A stretch of DNA of 64,000 nucleotides. Origin: Thioclava sp. GXIMD2076. Lineage in GTDB: Bacteria > Pseudomonadota > Alphaproteobacteria > Rhodobacterales > Rhodobacteraceae. Location: the NCBI RefSeq assembly GCF_037949795.1, contig NZ_CP149932.1, forward strand, positions 434,001 to 498,000, in the 5' to 3' direction. How positions within the stretch are numbered: the stretch's first letter is position 1; each line of letters begins with the position of its first letter. The notes beneath the pieces were generated by a model. It was given only the letters and a program-made list of their open reading frames with translations. It did no database searches and was not told where the DNA came from. Position numbers and translations under genes: made by a program. This document shows positions 7,559 to 16,992 of the stretch, piece after piece.

Positions 7559-9736
7559 CTATTTCATCCGTAAAGAATTAAGAGAGACGGTGATCGAACT
7601 GGCCGACATGGCAAGGGCCGCCGCCAGTGGCGTCGCCAGTCCGCAGAGCGCCAGCGGCACCGCGACCAGATTATAGCCGATCGAGATCACGAAATTCTGC
7701 TTGATCCGCGCCCGTGCATTGCGGGCCGTCACCACTGCCTGCGCAACCGGCGCAAGGCTCCGTCCCAGCAGCACGATGTCAGACGCCGTGCGCGCCGCAT
7801 CGAGTGCCGAGGCCGGCGAGATCGAAACGTGGGCCTGCGCGAGCGCGATCGTATCGTTGAGCCCGTCGCCCACCATCAGCGCTGAATGCCCCCCGGATGC
7901 CAGATCTGCCAGAATGCGGGCTTTGTCTTCGGGGCGGGCCGCGGCCTGCCAATCGGCTATCCCCAACCGTTCGGCCAAGGCCGCAACCGCGGGCACCGTA
8001 TCCCCCGACAGAAGCCGGACCGAAAGCCCCAGATCCTGAAGGGCTACAACCGCCTCGGCCGCACCCTCGCGCAGACGGTCCCGATAACGGACCCGGTGGA
8101 CGCGACCCTCGCCGAGGCAAAGCCACGTCCCCTCGCCCTCCGCCCCGACCCAATCGGCGCGGCCCAGCCGCACGATCCGGCCCCGATACCGCGCCTCGAC
8201 CCCGCAGCCGGAAACCTCGCGCAGATCATCGAGCGCTGCAGGCATGGTCCCACGCGCAGCCAGCGCCCGGGCCAGCGCCTGCGACAGCGGATGCGACGAG
8301 CCCGCAGCCAGGGCCAGCGCCACGCCGCCTGCCGCCTCGCCCAGCCCCTCCAGATCGGCAGGTTCGGGCAGGCCGGTGGTCAGCGTGCCGGTCTTGTCGA
8401 AGACCACCGTATCAATCTCGGCCAGCCGCTCGAGCGCGGAGCCGTCCTTCACCAGAAGCCCCTGCCGGAAGAGCCGCCCCGAGGCCGCCGTCACCACCGC
8501 AGGCACCGCCAGCCCCAGAGCGCAGGGGCAGGTGATGATCAGCACACTCGCCGCGATATTCAGCGCCAGACGCAGATCGCGCGAGGCCCAGAGCCAGCCG
8601 CCAAAGGCCGAAAGCGCCAGCAGATGCACGAGCGGCGTATAGGCGCGGGTCGCGCGTTCGGCGAGCGTGGTGTATTTCGTGCGCGCGCTTTCGGCTGCGG
8701 CCACCAGCTGCGCCATCCGGTGGAGCGAGCTGTCTCGCCCTACGGCTGTCAGGCGCACCGTCAGCGGCCCGGTCAGATTGACCTCTCCCGACGCGAGCAC
8801 AGCCCCCGGCCCCACGCTCACCGGCAAGCTCTCCCCCGTCAGAAGCGAGCGGTCCATTTCGGATCGGCCCTCGATGATCATCCCATCCGCCGCCAGCCGC
8901 CCGCCCGCGCGCAGATGCAGATGATCGCCCACGCGCAGATCGGCCACGGGCAATTCGACCTCGGCCCCGTCACGCCACACAAAGGCGCGCGGCACCTCCA
9001 ACGCGGCCAGCTCCTCGGCGGCAGAGCGCGCCGCCGCCCGCGAGCGGTAATCGAGATATCGTCCGACCAGCAGGAAGAAGATCAGCATGACGGCGGCATC
9101 GTAATAGGCATGCCGCCCCGAATGGATCGTCTCGTAAAGCGACATGCCACTGGCCAGAAGGATCGCCAGCGAAATCGGCACATCCATACCCAGACGCCGC
9201 CCCCTCAGTGCCCGATAGGCTGAGGCAAAGAAGGGCTGGCCCGCAAAGATCACGGTGGGAAAGGCAATCGCCGCCGAGATCCAGTGGAACATGTCGCGGG
9301 TCGCCTCTCCCGCCCCCGACCAGACGGCCACCGACAAAAGCATGATATTCATCATCGCGAATCCCGCGACGCCGATGCGCATCAGATAATCGCGGCCCTG
9401 ACGGTCGGCCTCGGTCCCCTGCAGCTGGTCGGGGTCCAGCTCATGTGCCTCGACGCCAATCGCCCCCAGCACGCCGACCAAGATGTCGGGCGTCACCCCC
9501 TCCGCCCGCACCGCGACCCGTTTGAGCGTCAGGTTCACCCGTGCATCCCGCACCCCCTCGACACCAAGAAGCGCCGTCTCGACATCAGTGATACAGGCCG
9601 CACAATGCACCTGTGGCAAGGACAGCATCAGATCGGGCGAAGCCATCCCCCGCCGCGCGATATCCTGCGCCGCGGGTGCGGCGATACAGGCCGGACAGGC
9701 CGAGATACGGCTCTCGATATCGGGGGCGGACGTCAT
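7559..9736 (-). CDS. ccoI: Copper-transporting P1B-type ATPase CcoI (FixI)
   Basis: A 725-residue inner-membrane ATPase that supplies copper for cbb3 oxidase assembly. Visible features in order: an N-terminal CPAC pair (14-17), a heavy-metal-associated domain with CAAC (45-48), paired helices near 120-200, the TGES actuator motif (300-303), the ion-path CPC (403-405), the phosphorylation site DKTGTLT (Asp447) and the GDGLND hinge. The extra CPxC before the HMA domain is usual in FixI-type pumps. ccoI starts 3 bp after ccoH ends and is followed by ccoS. The context separates it from a detoxifying CopA. Confidence 0.96.
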   Translation of the reverse strand: MTSAPDIESRISACPACIAAPAAQDIARRGMASPDLMLSLPQVHCAACITDVETALLGVEGVRDARVNLTLKRVAVRAEGVTPDILVGVLGAIGVEAHELDPDQLQGTEADRQGRDYLMRIGVAGFAMMNIMLLSVAVWSGAGEATRDMFHWISAAIAFPTVIFAGQPFFASAYRALRGRRLGMDVPISLAILLASGMSLYETIHSGRHAYYDAAVMLIFFLLVGRYLDYRSRAAARSAAEELAALEVPRAFVWRDGAEVELPVADLRVGDHLHLRAGGRLAADGMIIEGRSEMDRSLLTGESLPVSVGPGAVLASGEVNLTGPLTVRLTAVGRDSSLHRMAQLVAAAESARTKYTTLAERATRAYTPLVHLLALSAFGGWLWASRDLRLALNIAASVLIITCPCALGLAVPAVVTAASGRLFRQGLLVKDGSALERLAEIDTVVFDKTGTLTTGLPEPADLEGLGEAAGGVALALAAGSSHPLSQALARALAARGTMPAALDDLREVSGCGVEARYRGRIVRLGRADWVGAEGEGTWLCLGEGRVHRVRYRDRLREGAAEAVVALQDLGLSVRLLSGDTVPAVAALAERLGIADWQAAARPEDKARILADLASGGHSALMVGDGLNDTIALAQAHVSISPASALDAARTASDIVLLGRSLAPVAQAVVTARNARARIKQNFVISIGYNLVAVPLALCGLATPLAAALAMSASSITVSLNSLRMK

Positions 9737-9739
9737 CGC

Positions 9740-10198
9740 CTAGCCCCGCACGAAGAGGTCGATCCGCTGCCGGAAGGGCGTGCCATCGCTCGCTACGGCC
9801 TCCAGATGCACGAGCCATGCTCCGGGTGCCAGGTCGAGATCGGTCACATAGGCCCCGTTCACACGCCGGAACACGGGCGTGACATCCTCGCGCGCCATCG
9901 TAGTGCGCCCGATAAGTGCCGAGAACTGCGCGATCTGCGCCGGCAGCCCGTCCATCCCCAGAATACGGAAACTCAGCTGGCCATCGGCATATCGAGGCTC
10001 CACCCGCCAACCAAGCGCCACCTGCGCCGTGCGCAGCCGGTCGAATTCCTGACTGGCGACATAGGAGTTCGAGACCTCCAGGCCCGGAAAGCTATGGACC
10101 GCGTTATAGGCCATGAAGATATTGACCCCGATAATCACCGAGAACGCCCCTATGGTGATGGAAAGCACATGCTTTCCGGTCAGTTCGCGTGTCATCAT
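9740..10198 (-). CDS. ccoH: cbb3 oxidase assembly protein CcoH (FixH)
   Basis: A 152-residue protein with one N-terminal transmembrane segment (about residues 8-30, LSITIGAFSVIIGVNIFMAYNAV) and a periplasmic FixH domain containing YVASQEFDRLR, WRVEP and the final HLEAVASDGTPFRQRIDLFV. CcoH interacts with CcoP during oxidase assembly and helps stabilise the complex. Its ATG overlaps the ccoG stop codon by 4 nt (ATGA), indicating translational coupling; ccoI begins 3 bp downstream. Confidence 0.93.
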   Translation of the reverse strand: MMTRELTGKHVLSITIGAFSVIIGVNIFMAYNAVHSFPGLEVSNSYVASQEFDRLRTAQVALGWRVEPRYADGQLSFRILGMDGLPAQIAQFSALIGRTTMAREDVTPVFRRVNGAYVTDLDLAPGAWLVHLEAVASDGTPFRQRIDLFVRG

Positions 10199-11649
10199 TG
10201 CTGTCCTGCTCCATTGAAGACCGTCTGTTCCGTCACCGAGCCAGCGCCATCGCGTTGGCTGACACGCAAGACCACATCGGAGCGCTTGGCCTGTGCCAGC
10301 GCCGTTCCGCGCGCGGCCTCGAGGTAGAGCCGCGCCGAGAGCGTGGCATCGGGGGCCACCTCGACCACCCCGCCTGCATGCCCCTCGACCGATGCCACCA
10401 GCCCCTCAACCGGCTGGCCATCCGGCCCCGCGACCGAGATCACATAGGCCGTGGGTGCATGGTCCTTGTTGCGCAAGCGCAGCGTGTAAATGTTACGGAT
10501 CGTGCCATCGGGCTGGGTCACATAAAGCGGCGAGCGGCTGGGGGTCACGTTGAACTCGATGGGCGAGCGCATCAGAAGCGCCACGACAAGCCCTACACCG
10601 ATCCCGCCCCAAAGCAGGAAATAGATGATCGTGCGCAGGCGGAAGATGTGGCGCCACGGGCTGACACGGGCCTCTCCACGCTTCTCGCGTTCTTCATCGC
10701 GCAGCGCCATATAGCCGATCAGCCCGCGCGGCTGGTCCGTTTTATCCATGATTTCGTTGCAGGCATCGATACAGAGCCCGCATGTGATGCACTCCATCTG
10801 CTGGCCATTGCGGATATCGATCCCCATCGGGCAGACCGCGACACAAGCATTGCAATCGATACAATCGCCCTGCGCCGCGTCGAGTTTCACGCCTTTCTTC
10901 AGCTTGCCACGTGGCTCGCCGCGCCAGTCGCGATAGCCGATGGTCAGCGTATCCTCATCCATCATCGCCGCCTGGATGCGCGGCCACGGGCAGGCATAGA
11001 TACAGATCTGCTCGCGGGCAAACCCGCCAAAGAAGAAGGTCGTGGCGGTCAGGAAGGCCATCGTCAGATAGGCCACCAACGCCGCTTGGCCCGTGACCAG
11101 ATCGCGCATCAGGGTGGGAGCGTCGGCGAAATAGAACACCCATGCGCCCCCCGTCCCCAGCGCGATCACCAGCCATAGCGCCCATTTGAGGGCGCGTTTG
11201 CGGATCTTCTCGGCGCCCCATGGCGCGCGCAACAGGCGGATCTGGGCGTTACGATCGCCCTCCACCCATCGCTCGACATGCATGAAAAGATCGGTCCAGA
11301 CCGTCTGCGGACAGGCATAGCCGCACCAGACCCGCCCCATCGCGGCGGTAAACAGGAACAGCCCCAGCCCCGCCATGATCAGAAGCCCCGCCACGAAATA
11401 GAATTCATGCGGCCAGATCTCGATCATGAAGAAGAAAAACCGACGGTTCGCCAGATCCACTAGCACCGCCTGATCGGGCAGCGCCGGACCGCGGTCCCAA
11501 CGGATCCACGGCAGGAGGTAATAGACCCCGAGCATCACCGCCATCAGCCCCCATTTCAGCTGCCGGAAACGGCCACGCACATGGCGCGGAAAAACGGGTT
11601 CGCGGCTGGTATAAAGGGGCGGCGGGGCAACAGGGTCTGGCATGCTCAT
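10195..11649 (-). CDS. ccoG: cbb3 oxidase maturation polyferredoxin CcoG (RdxA/RdxB/FixG)
   Basis: A 484-residue membrane protein with about five transmembrane helices. It has two 4Fe-4S ferredoxin clusters (CIDCNACVAVCP and CITCGLCIDAC), conserved WCGYACPQTVW and CIYACPWPR motifs, and a C-terminal periplasmic FixG domain. CcoG is described as the cupric reductase that prepares Cu(I) for cbb3 assembly. GAGGAGA precedes the first of two ATGs (11649). It heads ccoGHIS, and an FNR-type box lies 65 bp upstream, so low oxygen probably induces it. Confidence 0.95.
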   Translation of the reverse strand: MSMPDPVAPPPLYTSREPVFPRHVRGRFRQLKWGLMAVMLGVYYLLPWIRWDRGPALPDQAVLVDLANRRFFFFMIEIWPHEFYFVAGLLIMAGLGLFLFTAAMGRVWCGYACPQTVWTDLFMHVERWVEGDRNAQIRLLRAPWGAEKIRKRALKWALWLVIALGTGGAWVFYFADAPTLMRDLVTGQAALVAYLTMAFLTATTFFFGGFAREQICIYACPWPRIQAAMMDEDTLTIGYRDWRGEPRGKLKKGVKLDAAQGDCIDCNACVAVCPMGIDIRNGQQMECITCGLCIDACNEIMDKTDQPRGLIGYMALRDEEREKRGEARVSPWRHIFRLRTIIYFLLWGGIGVGLVVALLMRSPIEFNVTPSRSPLYVTQPDGTIRNIYTLRLRNKDHAPTAYVISVAGPDGQPVEGLVASVEGHAGGVVEVAPDATLSARLYLEAARGTALAQAKRSDVVLRVSQRDGAGSVTEQTVFNGAGQQ

Positions 11650-11713
11650 GTTGCGGTCTCCTCGGATCGGTCTGCGCGTTGGTCCTCAATGCGCGTTTGC
11701 GGTCCGTGCTTCT

Positions 11714-11727
11714 TTGACATGCGTCAA
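11714..11727. promoter_or_regulatory. FNR/FnrL box upstream of ccoG
   Basis: The site is TTGAC-ATGC-GTCAA, a perfect dyad that continues one base each side (T...A). It matches the FnrL pattern TTGAY-N4-RTCAA and lies 65 bp before the ccoG start and downstream of the ccoP terminators, so it can serve ccoG only. The distance suits an activator site near -41.5 of a ccoG promoter. Confidence 0.85.
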
Positions 11728-11772
11728 AATCGCGATTTCGGATGCATTTTTCCCGATGCGATGGCGCCGGAT

Positions 11773-11804
11773 AAAAAAGCGCCCCGGGCAAAGCTCCGGA
11801 GCGC
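11773..11804 (-). terminator. Second terminator downstream of ccoNOQP
   Basis: On the minus strand GCGCTCCGG pairs with CCCGGGGCGC (with a small imperfection) around a loop containing TTTG and is followed by six T. It sits after a stronger hairpin at 11835-11888, giving tandem terminators between ccoP and the ccoG promoter. Confidence 0.72.
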
Positions 11805-11834
11805 GCGCGACAGGACGTCGCGAAGGTCAGGGAC

Positions 11835-11888
11835 AAAAAACACCGGCACCCTGCATATGAAACGCGCGAACGGGACAGGGTGCCGGTG
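11835..11888 (-). terminator. Main terminator of the ccoNOQP operon
   Basis: Arms CACCGGCACCCTG (11841-11853) and CAGGGTGCCGGTG (11876-11888) pair perfectly over 13 bp around a 22-nt loop. On the minus strand the hairpin is followed by TTTTTT. It starts 52 bp after the ccoP stop codon. Confidence 0.85.
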
Positions 11889-11940
11889 AGCCCCGCAGCC
11901 GCGCCCTATCCGCGGCCACGGGGATCTGGTGGGGAGCGGC

Positions 11941-12816
11941 TTACTGCCCGCCCCCGAGCCCGTGGACATAAGAGGCCACTGCGCGGATCTCGGCCTCGCT
12001 CAGGCGGGCGTTCCAGTTGGGCATGACGCCTGCGCGGGCCTCACGGACCGTTTGGGTAAGGGTTGCGACATCGCCTCCATAGAGCCAGACCGCATCCGTC
12101 AGATTGGGTGCGCCCTGCGACGGGTCGCCCTTGCCCGCATCACCATGGCAGGCGGTGCAATTCTCGGCAAAGACGGTGGCCCCTTCGGAGGCCAGCGCCG
12201 GATCGGCCTCCTGCCCCGAAATCTGGCGGACAAACTGCACCACCTGATCGATCTGCGCCTCTTCCAGAATGCCATCCGTTCCAAAAGCAGGCATCTGGCT
12301 GAAGCGCGCCTCGGGGTCATCCGCATTACGGATACCATGGGTTACGGTGGTGTAGATATCACCGATCCTGCCGCCCCAGAGCCAGTCGCTATCGAGCAGG
12401 TTCGGATAGCCCAGCCCCTGCTGGCCTCCCGCCCCCGCACCATGGCATTGCGCACACCATGTCTGGAAGACGGCCGCGCCCGCATTCTGGGTATAGTTCG
12501 CAAGCTCCGGATCGGAGGCGATCGCCCCCAGATCCGCGGCCACGAGCCGCGCCTCGACGGGGGCATTCAGCGCGTCGAACCGCTCCAGATCGGCGGCCAG
12601 ATCGGCACGGGTCGATTTGTGCAACAAACCCGGTGTCGCCCCATTCAGGAGCGGCCATGCGGGCATCGCGACCGTATAGCCGAGCGCGAAAAGGATGCAG
12701 GCATAGAAGGTCCAGAGCCACCAACGCGGTAGCGGATTGTTGAACTCCTCGATTCCGTCCCAGCTATGGCCGGTCGTCGACGGGTCGTCGGGCAGGTTCT
12801 TGTTCAGCTTGCTCAT
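11941..12816 (-). CDS. ccoP: cbb3-type cytochrome c oxidase subunit III, dihaem CcoP
   Basis: A 291-residue membrane-anchored dihaem cytochrome c. An N-terminal cytoplasmic stretch and one transmembrane helix (about 33-58) precede two cytochrome c domains with CAQCH (121-125) and CTACH (220-224); candidate axial methionines are in SQMPAF and VMPNWN. CcoP receives electrons from soluble or membrane cytochromes and passes them to CcoO. Its ATG overlaps the ccoQ stop by 4 nt. It is the last gene of ccoNOQP. Confidence 0.97.
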   Translation of the reverse strand: MSKLNKNLPDDPSTTGHSWDGIEEFNNPLPRWWLWTFYACILFALGYTVAMPAWPLLNGATPGLLHKSTRADLAADLERFDALNAPVEARLVAADLGAIASDPELANYTQNAGAAVFQTWCAQCHGAGAGGQQGLGYPNLLDSDWLWGGRIGDIYTTVTHGIRNADDPEARFSQMPAFGTDGILEEAQIDQVVQFVRQISGQEADPALASEGATVFAENCTACHGDAGKGDPSQGAPNLTDAVWLYGGDVATLTQTVREARAGVMPNWNARLSEAEIRAVASYVHGLGGGQ

Positions 12817-13013
12817 TGATCCAACTCCCTTTTGGCCAACCCGCTTGGGGCCGTTGCGGGATGGTCCTCGTGGCGGAAGGGAATGGCGGCACTGTCGGCC
12901 TGCGATTTGCGCGCTCCCGGACGGAAGGCCCAGAGGATGGCAATCACGAACATCGCCACCATGAACAGGAGCATCCAGCTATCGGCGAATTCGCGGAAGA
13001 TATGATAATCCAT
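12813..13013 (-). CDS. ccoQ: cbb3 oxidase subunit CcoQ
   Basis: A 66-residue protein starting [16 protein letters not shown], with one transmembrane helix (about 12-32) and a polar tail. CcoQ stabilises the cbb3 complex, and in Rhodobacter it has also been linked to redox signalling to the PrrBA system. GAGGAG precedes the ATG at 13013. Reading could extend upstream into ccoO, but the Shine-Dalgarno and usual CcoQ length support this start. It starts 10 bp after ccoO and overlaps ccoP by 4 nt. Confidence 0.94.
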   Translation of the reverse strand: MDYHIFREFADSWMLLFMVAMFVIAILWAFRPGARKSQADSAAIPFRHEDHPATAPSGLAKRELDQ

Positions 13014-13023
13014 CTCGCTCTCC

Positions 13024-13752
13024 TCAGCGGCTCGGTGCGGGTTCGAAGGTCGAGAAATCGACCATCGTGCCCAGCACCTGCAGGTAGGCCACCAGCGCAT
13101 CCATCTCGGTCACGGCAGGCTGGCCATCGAAATTGCGCACATTCACCCGCGCGTCATAGCGGGCGAAAAGACCATCGGTATCGGCATAGGGGTCCAGCTG
13201 GGCCGCGAAATCCGTCTTGGCCGCCTCGATCATGTCGGAGGTATAGGGCACCCCGACCAACGCGTCGGTTTCCAGACGTTCTTCCAGATGGCCGGTATCG
13301 AGGAGCCTATGCTTGAGGAAGCCGTATTTCGGCATCACCGATTCCGGCACCACCGATTGCGGGTCGCTCAGGTGATCGACATGCCACGCATCCGAATAGC
13401 GCCCGCCAACCCGCGCCAGATCGGGGCCGGTGCGCTTGGAGCCCCATTGGAACGGGTGGTCATACATCGATTCCGCGGCCAGCGAGTAATGCCCGTAGCG
13501 CTCGTATTCGTCACGCATCGGACGGATCATCTGGCTGTGGCAGACATAGCAACCCTCGCGGATATAGATATCGCGGCCGGTCAACTCGAGCGGAGTGTAG
13601 GGACGCACGCCCTCGACCTTCTCGATCGTGTTCTCGAGATAGAAGAGCGGGGCGATTTCAACGATGCCGCCGATAGTGACCACGAGGAAGGAGCCGATCA
13701 AAAGAAGCGTCGCGTTCTTCTCGATGATCCCGTGTTTATCCAGAATGGACAT
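13024..13752 (-). CDS. ccoO: cbb3-type cytochrome c oxidase subunit II, monohaem CcoO
   Basis: A 242-residue membrane-anchored monohaem cytochrome c. One transmembrane helix (about 15-38) is followed by a periplasmic domain with the haem motif CYVCH (68-72) and the highly conserved [14 protein letters not shown] and [13 protein letters not shown] stretches. It passes electrons from CcoP to the CcoN low-spin haem. AAGGAG lies upstream, and the gene follows ccoN by 11 bp. Confidence 0.97.
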   Translation of the reverse strand: MSILDKHGIIEKNATLLLIGSFLVVTIGGIVEIAPLFYLENTIEKVEGVRPYTPLELTGRDIYIREGCYVCHSQMIRPMRDEYERYGHYSLAAESMYDHPFQWGSKRTGPDLARVGGRYSDAWHVDHLSDPQSVVPESVMPKYGFLKHRLLDTGHLEERLETDALVGVPYTSDMIEAAKTDFAAQLDPYADTDGLFARYDARVNVRNFDGQPAVTEMDALVAYLQVLGTMVDFSTFEPAPSR

Positions 13753-13764
13753 AGGTCTGTCTCC

Positions 13765-15363
13765 TTACTCTGCCGCAACGGCGTGGGCGGCAACGCGCGC
13801 TTTCGGTTGCTTGGCGACCGTCGCCCAGAGGTTCCATGCCATGATCAGCGAGCCGGTCAGATACATCACGCCCCCCAGAGCCCGGACGACATACATCGGG
13901 AATTTGGCAGCCACCGTGTCGGCGAAGGAGTTCACGAGGAAGCCCTGCGCATCGACCTCGCGCCACATCAGGCCCTCCATGATCCCCGTGACCCACATCG
14001 AGGCCGCGTAGAGCACGATCCCGATAGTGGCGAGCCAGAAATGCCAGCTTACGGCTTTGAGCGAATAGAGCGCCTCGCGTTTCCACAGTTTCGGCACAAG
14101 GAAATAGAGCATCCCGAAGGTGATCATCCCGTTCCAGCCGAGCGCGCCCGAATGCACATGGCCGATGGTCCAGTCCGTATAATGCGAGAGCGAGTTGACC
14201 GCCTTGATCGACATCATCGGGCCCTCGAAGGTGGACATGCCGTAAAAGCCGATCGACACCACCATCATGCGGATCACCGGATCGGTGCGCAGCTTGTCCC
14301 AGGCGCCCGAGAGCGTCATCAGACCGTTGATCATACCGCCCCACGAGGGCATCCACAGCATGATCGAGAACACCATCCCCAGCGTCGAGGCCCAATCGGG
14401 CAGCGCGGTATAATGCAGATGGTGCGGACCAGCCCAGATATAGAGGAAGATCAGCGCCCAGAAGTGGATGATCGAGAGTTTGTAGGAATAGACGGGACGC
14501 CCCGCCTGTTTGGGTACGAAGTAATACATCATGCCGAGGAAGCCTGCGGTCAGGAAGAAGCCCACCGCGTTATGGCCATACCACCATTGCGTCATCGCAT
14601 CCTGCACACCCGCAAACAGCTGCACCGATTTCGACCCGAAGACCGAGACGGGCACCGCGAGGTTATTGACGATATGCAGCATTGCCACGGTCACGATGAA
14701 AGAGAGGTAGAACCAGTTGGCCACATAGATATGTGGCTCGCGGCGCTTGAGGATCGTGCCGAGGAAAGTGATCAGATAAGCCACCCAGACCACGGTCAGC
14801 CACAGGTCCACATACCATTCGGGCTCGGCATATTCCTTCGATTGCGTGGCCCCGAGGATATAGCCCGAGGCCGCCAGAACGATGAACAGGTTATAGCCCC
14901 AGAACACGAACCAGCCGAGGCTGCCGCCAAAGAGACGTGCGGCGGAAGTTCGTTGCACCACATAGTAGGACGACGCGATCAGGGCGTTACCGCCAAAGGC
15001 GAAGATCACTGCCGAGGTATGCAGGGGCCGCAGCTTTCCGAAATTCAGATAGCCCTGAGCCCATTCGAAATTCAGCGCCGGAAAGGCCAGCTGGAAGGCG
15101 ATAAAGACCGCGACCAGAAACCCCACGAGCCCCCAGAATACCGTCGCCACCACGCCATAGCGGATGACACTATCGAAATACTCGGTCTGCGAGACGGGGC
15201 TGGTTTTCTCCATGCCCCGCATCACCCAGATCAATGCGATCACTGCCGCCACGAATACTTCGATCGCATTCACGGTATAGGCGAGATCGCGACCATAGCT
15301 TGCGGCGATCGCCGCCAGAACGGCGACAAGGCCCAGCATGGCAAGCTTGAGGTAATCCCACAT
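13765..15363 (-). CDS. ccoN: cbb3-type cytochrome c oxidase subunit I, CcoN
   Basis: A 532-residue, about twelve-helix catalytic subunit that reduces O2 to water at a haem b3-CuB centre. Candidate haem and copper ligands are in [28 protein letters not shown] and [14 protein letters not shown]; the last contains the haem histidines. The ATG at 15363 ([10 protein letters not shown]) with AGGGA upstream gives the usual 532-residue length; earlier in-frame codons would add a non-conserved leader. High-affinity cbb3 oxidases serve microaerobic respiration. A perfect FNR box lies 88 bp upstream. Confidence 0.97.
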   Translation of the reverse strand: MWDYLKLAMLGLVAVLAAIAASYGRDLAYTVNAIEVFVAAVIALIWVMRGMEKTSPVSQTEYFDSVIRYGVVATVFWGLVGFLVAVFIAFQLAFPALNFEWAQGYLNFGKLRPLHTSAVIFAFGGNALIASSYYVVQRTSAARLFGGSLGWFVFWGYNLFIVLAASGYILGATQSKEYAEPEWYVDLWLTVVWVAYLITFLGTILKRREPHIYVANWFYLSFIVTVAMLHIVNNLAVPVSVFGSKSVQLFAGVQDAMTQWWYGHNAVGFFLTAGFLGMMYYFVPKQAGRPVYSYKLSIIHFWALIFLYIWAGPHHLHYTALPDWASTLGMVFSIMLWMPSWGGMINGLMTLSGAWDKLRTDPVIRMMVVSIGFYGMSTFEGPMMSIKAVNSLSHYTDWTIGHVHSGALGWNGMITFGMLYFLVPKLWKREALYSLKAVSWHFWLATIGIVLYAASMWVTGIMEGLMWREVDAQGFLVNSFADTVAAKFPMYVVRALGGVMYLTGSLIMAWNLWATVAKQPKARVAAHAVAAE

Positions 15364-15450
15364 ATTGCGTCCCTTTGTCTTATTCTGCCCTGCACGAAGG
15401 AATGCGGGCACGACTTCAGTCCCTTTTGCGGGGAGGCCGATCACACTGCC

Positions 15451-15464
15451 TTGATCTGCATCAA
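15451..15464. promoter_or_regulatory. FNR/FnrL box upstream of ccoN
   Basis: The site is TTGAT-CTGC-ATCAA, a perfect match to the FNR consensus dyad. It lies 88 bp before the ccoN start and 113 bp before the usp start, on the ccoN side of the divergent region, so it probably activates ccoNOQP under low oxygen. Confidence 0.9.
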
Positions 15465-15503
15465 CTGTTCGGGAGCATAAAAAACGGGTCTGCGATCCAT
15501 GAT

Positions 15504-15517
15504 TTGATCTTGGTCAA
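15504..15517. promoter_or_regulatory. FNR/FnrL box upstream of the universal stress protein gene
   Basis: The site is TTGAT-CTTG-GTCAA, an FNR dyad with one relaxed position. It is 60 bp before the usp ATG and 40 bp from the ccoN-side box, so the divergent promoters appear to carry one box each. Confidence 0.83.
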
Positions 15518-15576
15518 AGTCGCCGATCGCAAGCAGGCCTATGATCGTCGGTGAAATCAAACGACGAGGCAAAGCC

Positions 15577-16416
15577 ATGTCCTACAAAACCATTCTTTCT
15601 ATCGTTACCGATCTCGACGCGGCCAAAGCCCAGCTGGACGCCGCTATCGTGATGGCGCGCCAGGAGCAGGCACATCTGGATGTGCTGTGCCTGGGCGTCG
15701 ATGTCTCGCAGACCGGATATTACTACGCGGGCGCCACGGCCTATGTCCAGAAAGAGGTCATCGAGCAGGCACAGGACGAGGCCGCCAAGGTCGAGGCCGG
15801 TGTGCTGGCGCGGCTGAAAAACGAGGATATCCGCTGGGCCACCGAGACGATGGTCGTGCAGCTTGGCGCCATCGCGCCTGCCGTGGCGCTGCGGGCGCGC
15901 TTTGCCGATCTGGTGGTGATGGGCCGCCCCTATGGCGAGGATCGTGGTCAGGAGATCGAGGCGGCCATCGAGGCGGCGCTCTTCGAGGGCAATGTGCCCG
16001 TGCTGATCGTGCCCGATGATTTCAATGGCCGTCTCAGCGGGCGCCGTGTGGTGGTGGCATGGAACGGCTCGGACGAGTCGCTCGATGCCGTGCGCGATGC
16101 GCTGCCGCTCCTCAAAGCCGCCGAGAAGGTTGATATAACGGTCATCGCGCCGCCCGCCCACGGGCCTGAACGCGCCGATCCGGGTTCGGCGCTCTGCCAG
16201 ATGCTGGTGCGTCACGGGGTGGCCGCCGAGGTGACGGTTCTGCCCAAGACCATGCCGCGCATCTCCGACGTGCTGAATCGCCATGTCAGCGATACCAGCG
16301 CCGATATGATCGTGATGGGTGCCTATGGCCATTCGCGCTTCCGCGAGGCGATTCTGGGTGGGGCCACCCGCCATATGCTGGAGATGGCCGATGTTCCGGT
16401 GCTGATGTCGCACTGA
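15577..16416 (+). CDS. Universal stress protein, tandem-domain UspA family
   Basis: A 279-residue cytosolic protein with two UspA-type domains (about 1-140 and 150-279). The second ends with the nucleotide-binding pattern GAYGHSRFREAILGGATR (G-2x-G-9x-G-S/T type), so ATP binding is likely; the first domain lacks a clean copy. The start at 15577 (MSYKTILSIVTDLD) fits the family better than an upstream in-frame ATG. The gene diverges from ccoN and has its own FNR-type box 60 bp upstream, so it should respond to low oxygen. A usp gene at this place is, from memory, usual in Rhodobacter relatives. Its molecular function is not known. Confidence 0.93.
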   Translation: MSYKTILSIVTDLDAAKAQLDAAIVMARQEQAHLDVLCLGVDVSQTGYYYAGATAYVQKEVIEQAQDEAAKVEAGVLARLKNEDIRWATETMVVQLGAIAPAVALRARFADLVVMGRPYGEDRGQEIEAAIEAALFEGNVPVLIVPDDFNGRLSGRRVVVAWNGSDESLDAVRDALPLLKAAEKVDITVIAPPAHGPERADPGSALCQMLVRHGVAAEVTVLPKTMPRISDVLNRHVSDTSADMIVMGAYGHSRFREAILGGATRHMLEMADVPVLMSH

Positions 16417-16461
16417 CCGACGGCCTGGCGGACCGGCGGAAATACACCGGATATGATCCCG

Positions 16462-16484
16462 ACGGGCGGCTTCTTGCCGCCCGT
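16462..16484. terminator. Strong hairpin after the usp gene
   Basis: ACGGGCGGC and GCCGCCCGT form a perfect 9-bp stem with the 5-nt loop TTCTT, 45 bp after the usp stop. There is no T-tract after it, so termination would be partial or need Rho; it may also act as an mRNA 3' end. Confidence 0.55.
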
Positions 16485-16568
16485 TCTGCTGTGGGCTGGA
16501 CAGTTCGGGCTGCAGCTCCAATGGTTTATTCCGATCCTGATGACTGTATATCCGACCGGAGGCATTCG

Positions 16569-16982
16569 ATGAGACCCTTGGCCCTTCCGCTTCTGGCGAC
16601 CCTGACGCTTGCCGCCTGCATGCCGCCCGGAGGTGCCAGCCAGAGCGCCGACAAGATGGCCGCCGGACCGATCCCCGCGGGGTTTCAAGGCCGCTGGGGC
16701 ATGAGCCTCAATGATTGCACCCCCGGCCGTGATGATGCCAAGGGGCTGATGAGCGTCAGCGCCGACACCCTCACCTTCTACGAATCGCGCGGCGTGTTGA
16801 CCGAACCGCAGGAACAGCAACCGGCCCGCCTGTCCGGCATGTTCGACTTTACCGGCGAGGGACAGTCTTGGTCCTATCACGAGCTTCTCGAACTGAAGGA
16901 TGACGGCCAAACCCTGATCCGCACCGAGACCGGTGATGGCGCAGCGCCTGCGCCCCTGCGTTATATGCGCTGCCCCGCCTGA
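16569..16982 (+). CDS. Putative lipoprotein of unknown function
   Basis: A 137-residue protein with a short signal and lipobox (LAAC, Cys17). The mature part contains GFQGRWGMSLNDCTPGRDDAKGLM, then a likely beta-rich domain (LTFYESRGVL, QSWSYHELLELKDDG) and a final RYMRCPA; Cys residues in SLNDC and YMRC could pair. The FxGrWG...DC start is seen in many small alphaproteobacterial periplasmic proteins, but I cannot give a function. GGAGG lies 6 nt before the ATG at 16569. It stands between the usp gene and convergent phzF. Confidence 0.8.
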   Translation: MRPLALPLLATLTLAACMPPGGASQSADKMAAGPIPAGFQGRWGMSLNDCTPGRDDAKGLMSVSADTLTFYESRGVLTEPQEQQPARLSGMFDFTGEGQSWSYHELLELKDDGQTLIRTETGDGAAPAPLRYMRCPA

Positions 16983-16992
16983 CGGGGCACCT

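Noticed and set aside
13288..15480. 730-codon open frame opposite ccoN and ccoO
   Set aside because: It is His/Arg-rich with no domain and lies antisense to two oxidase genes.
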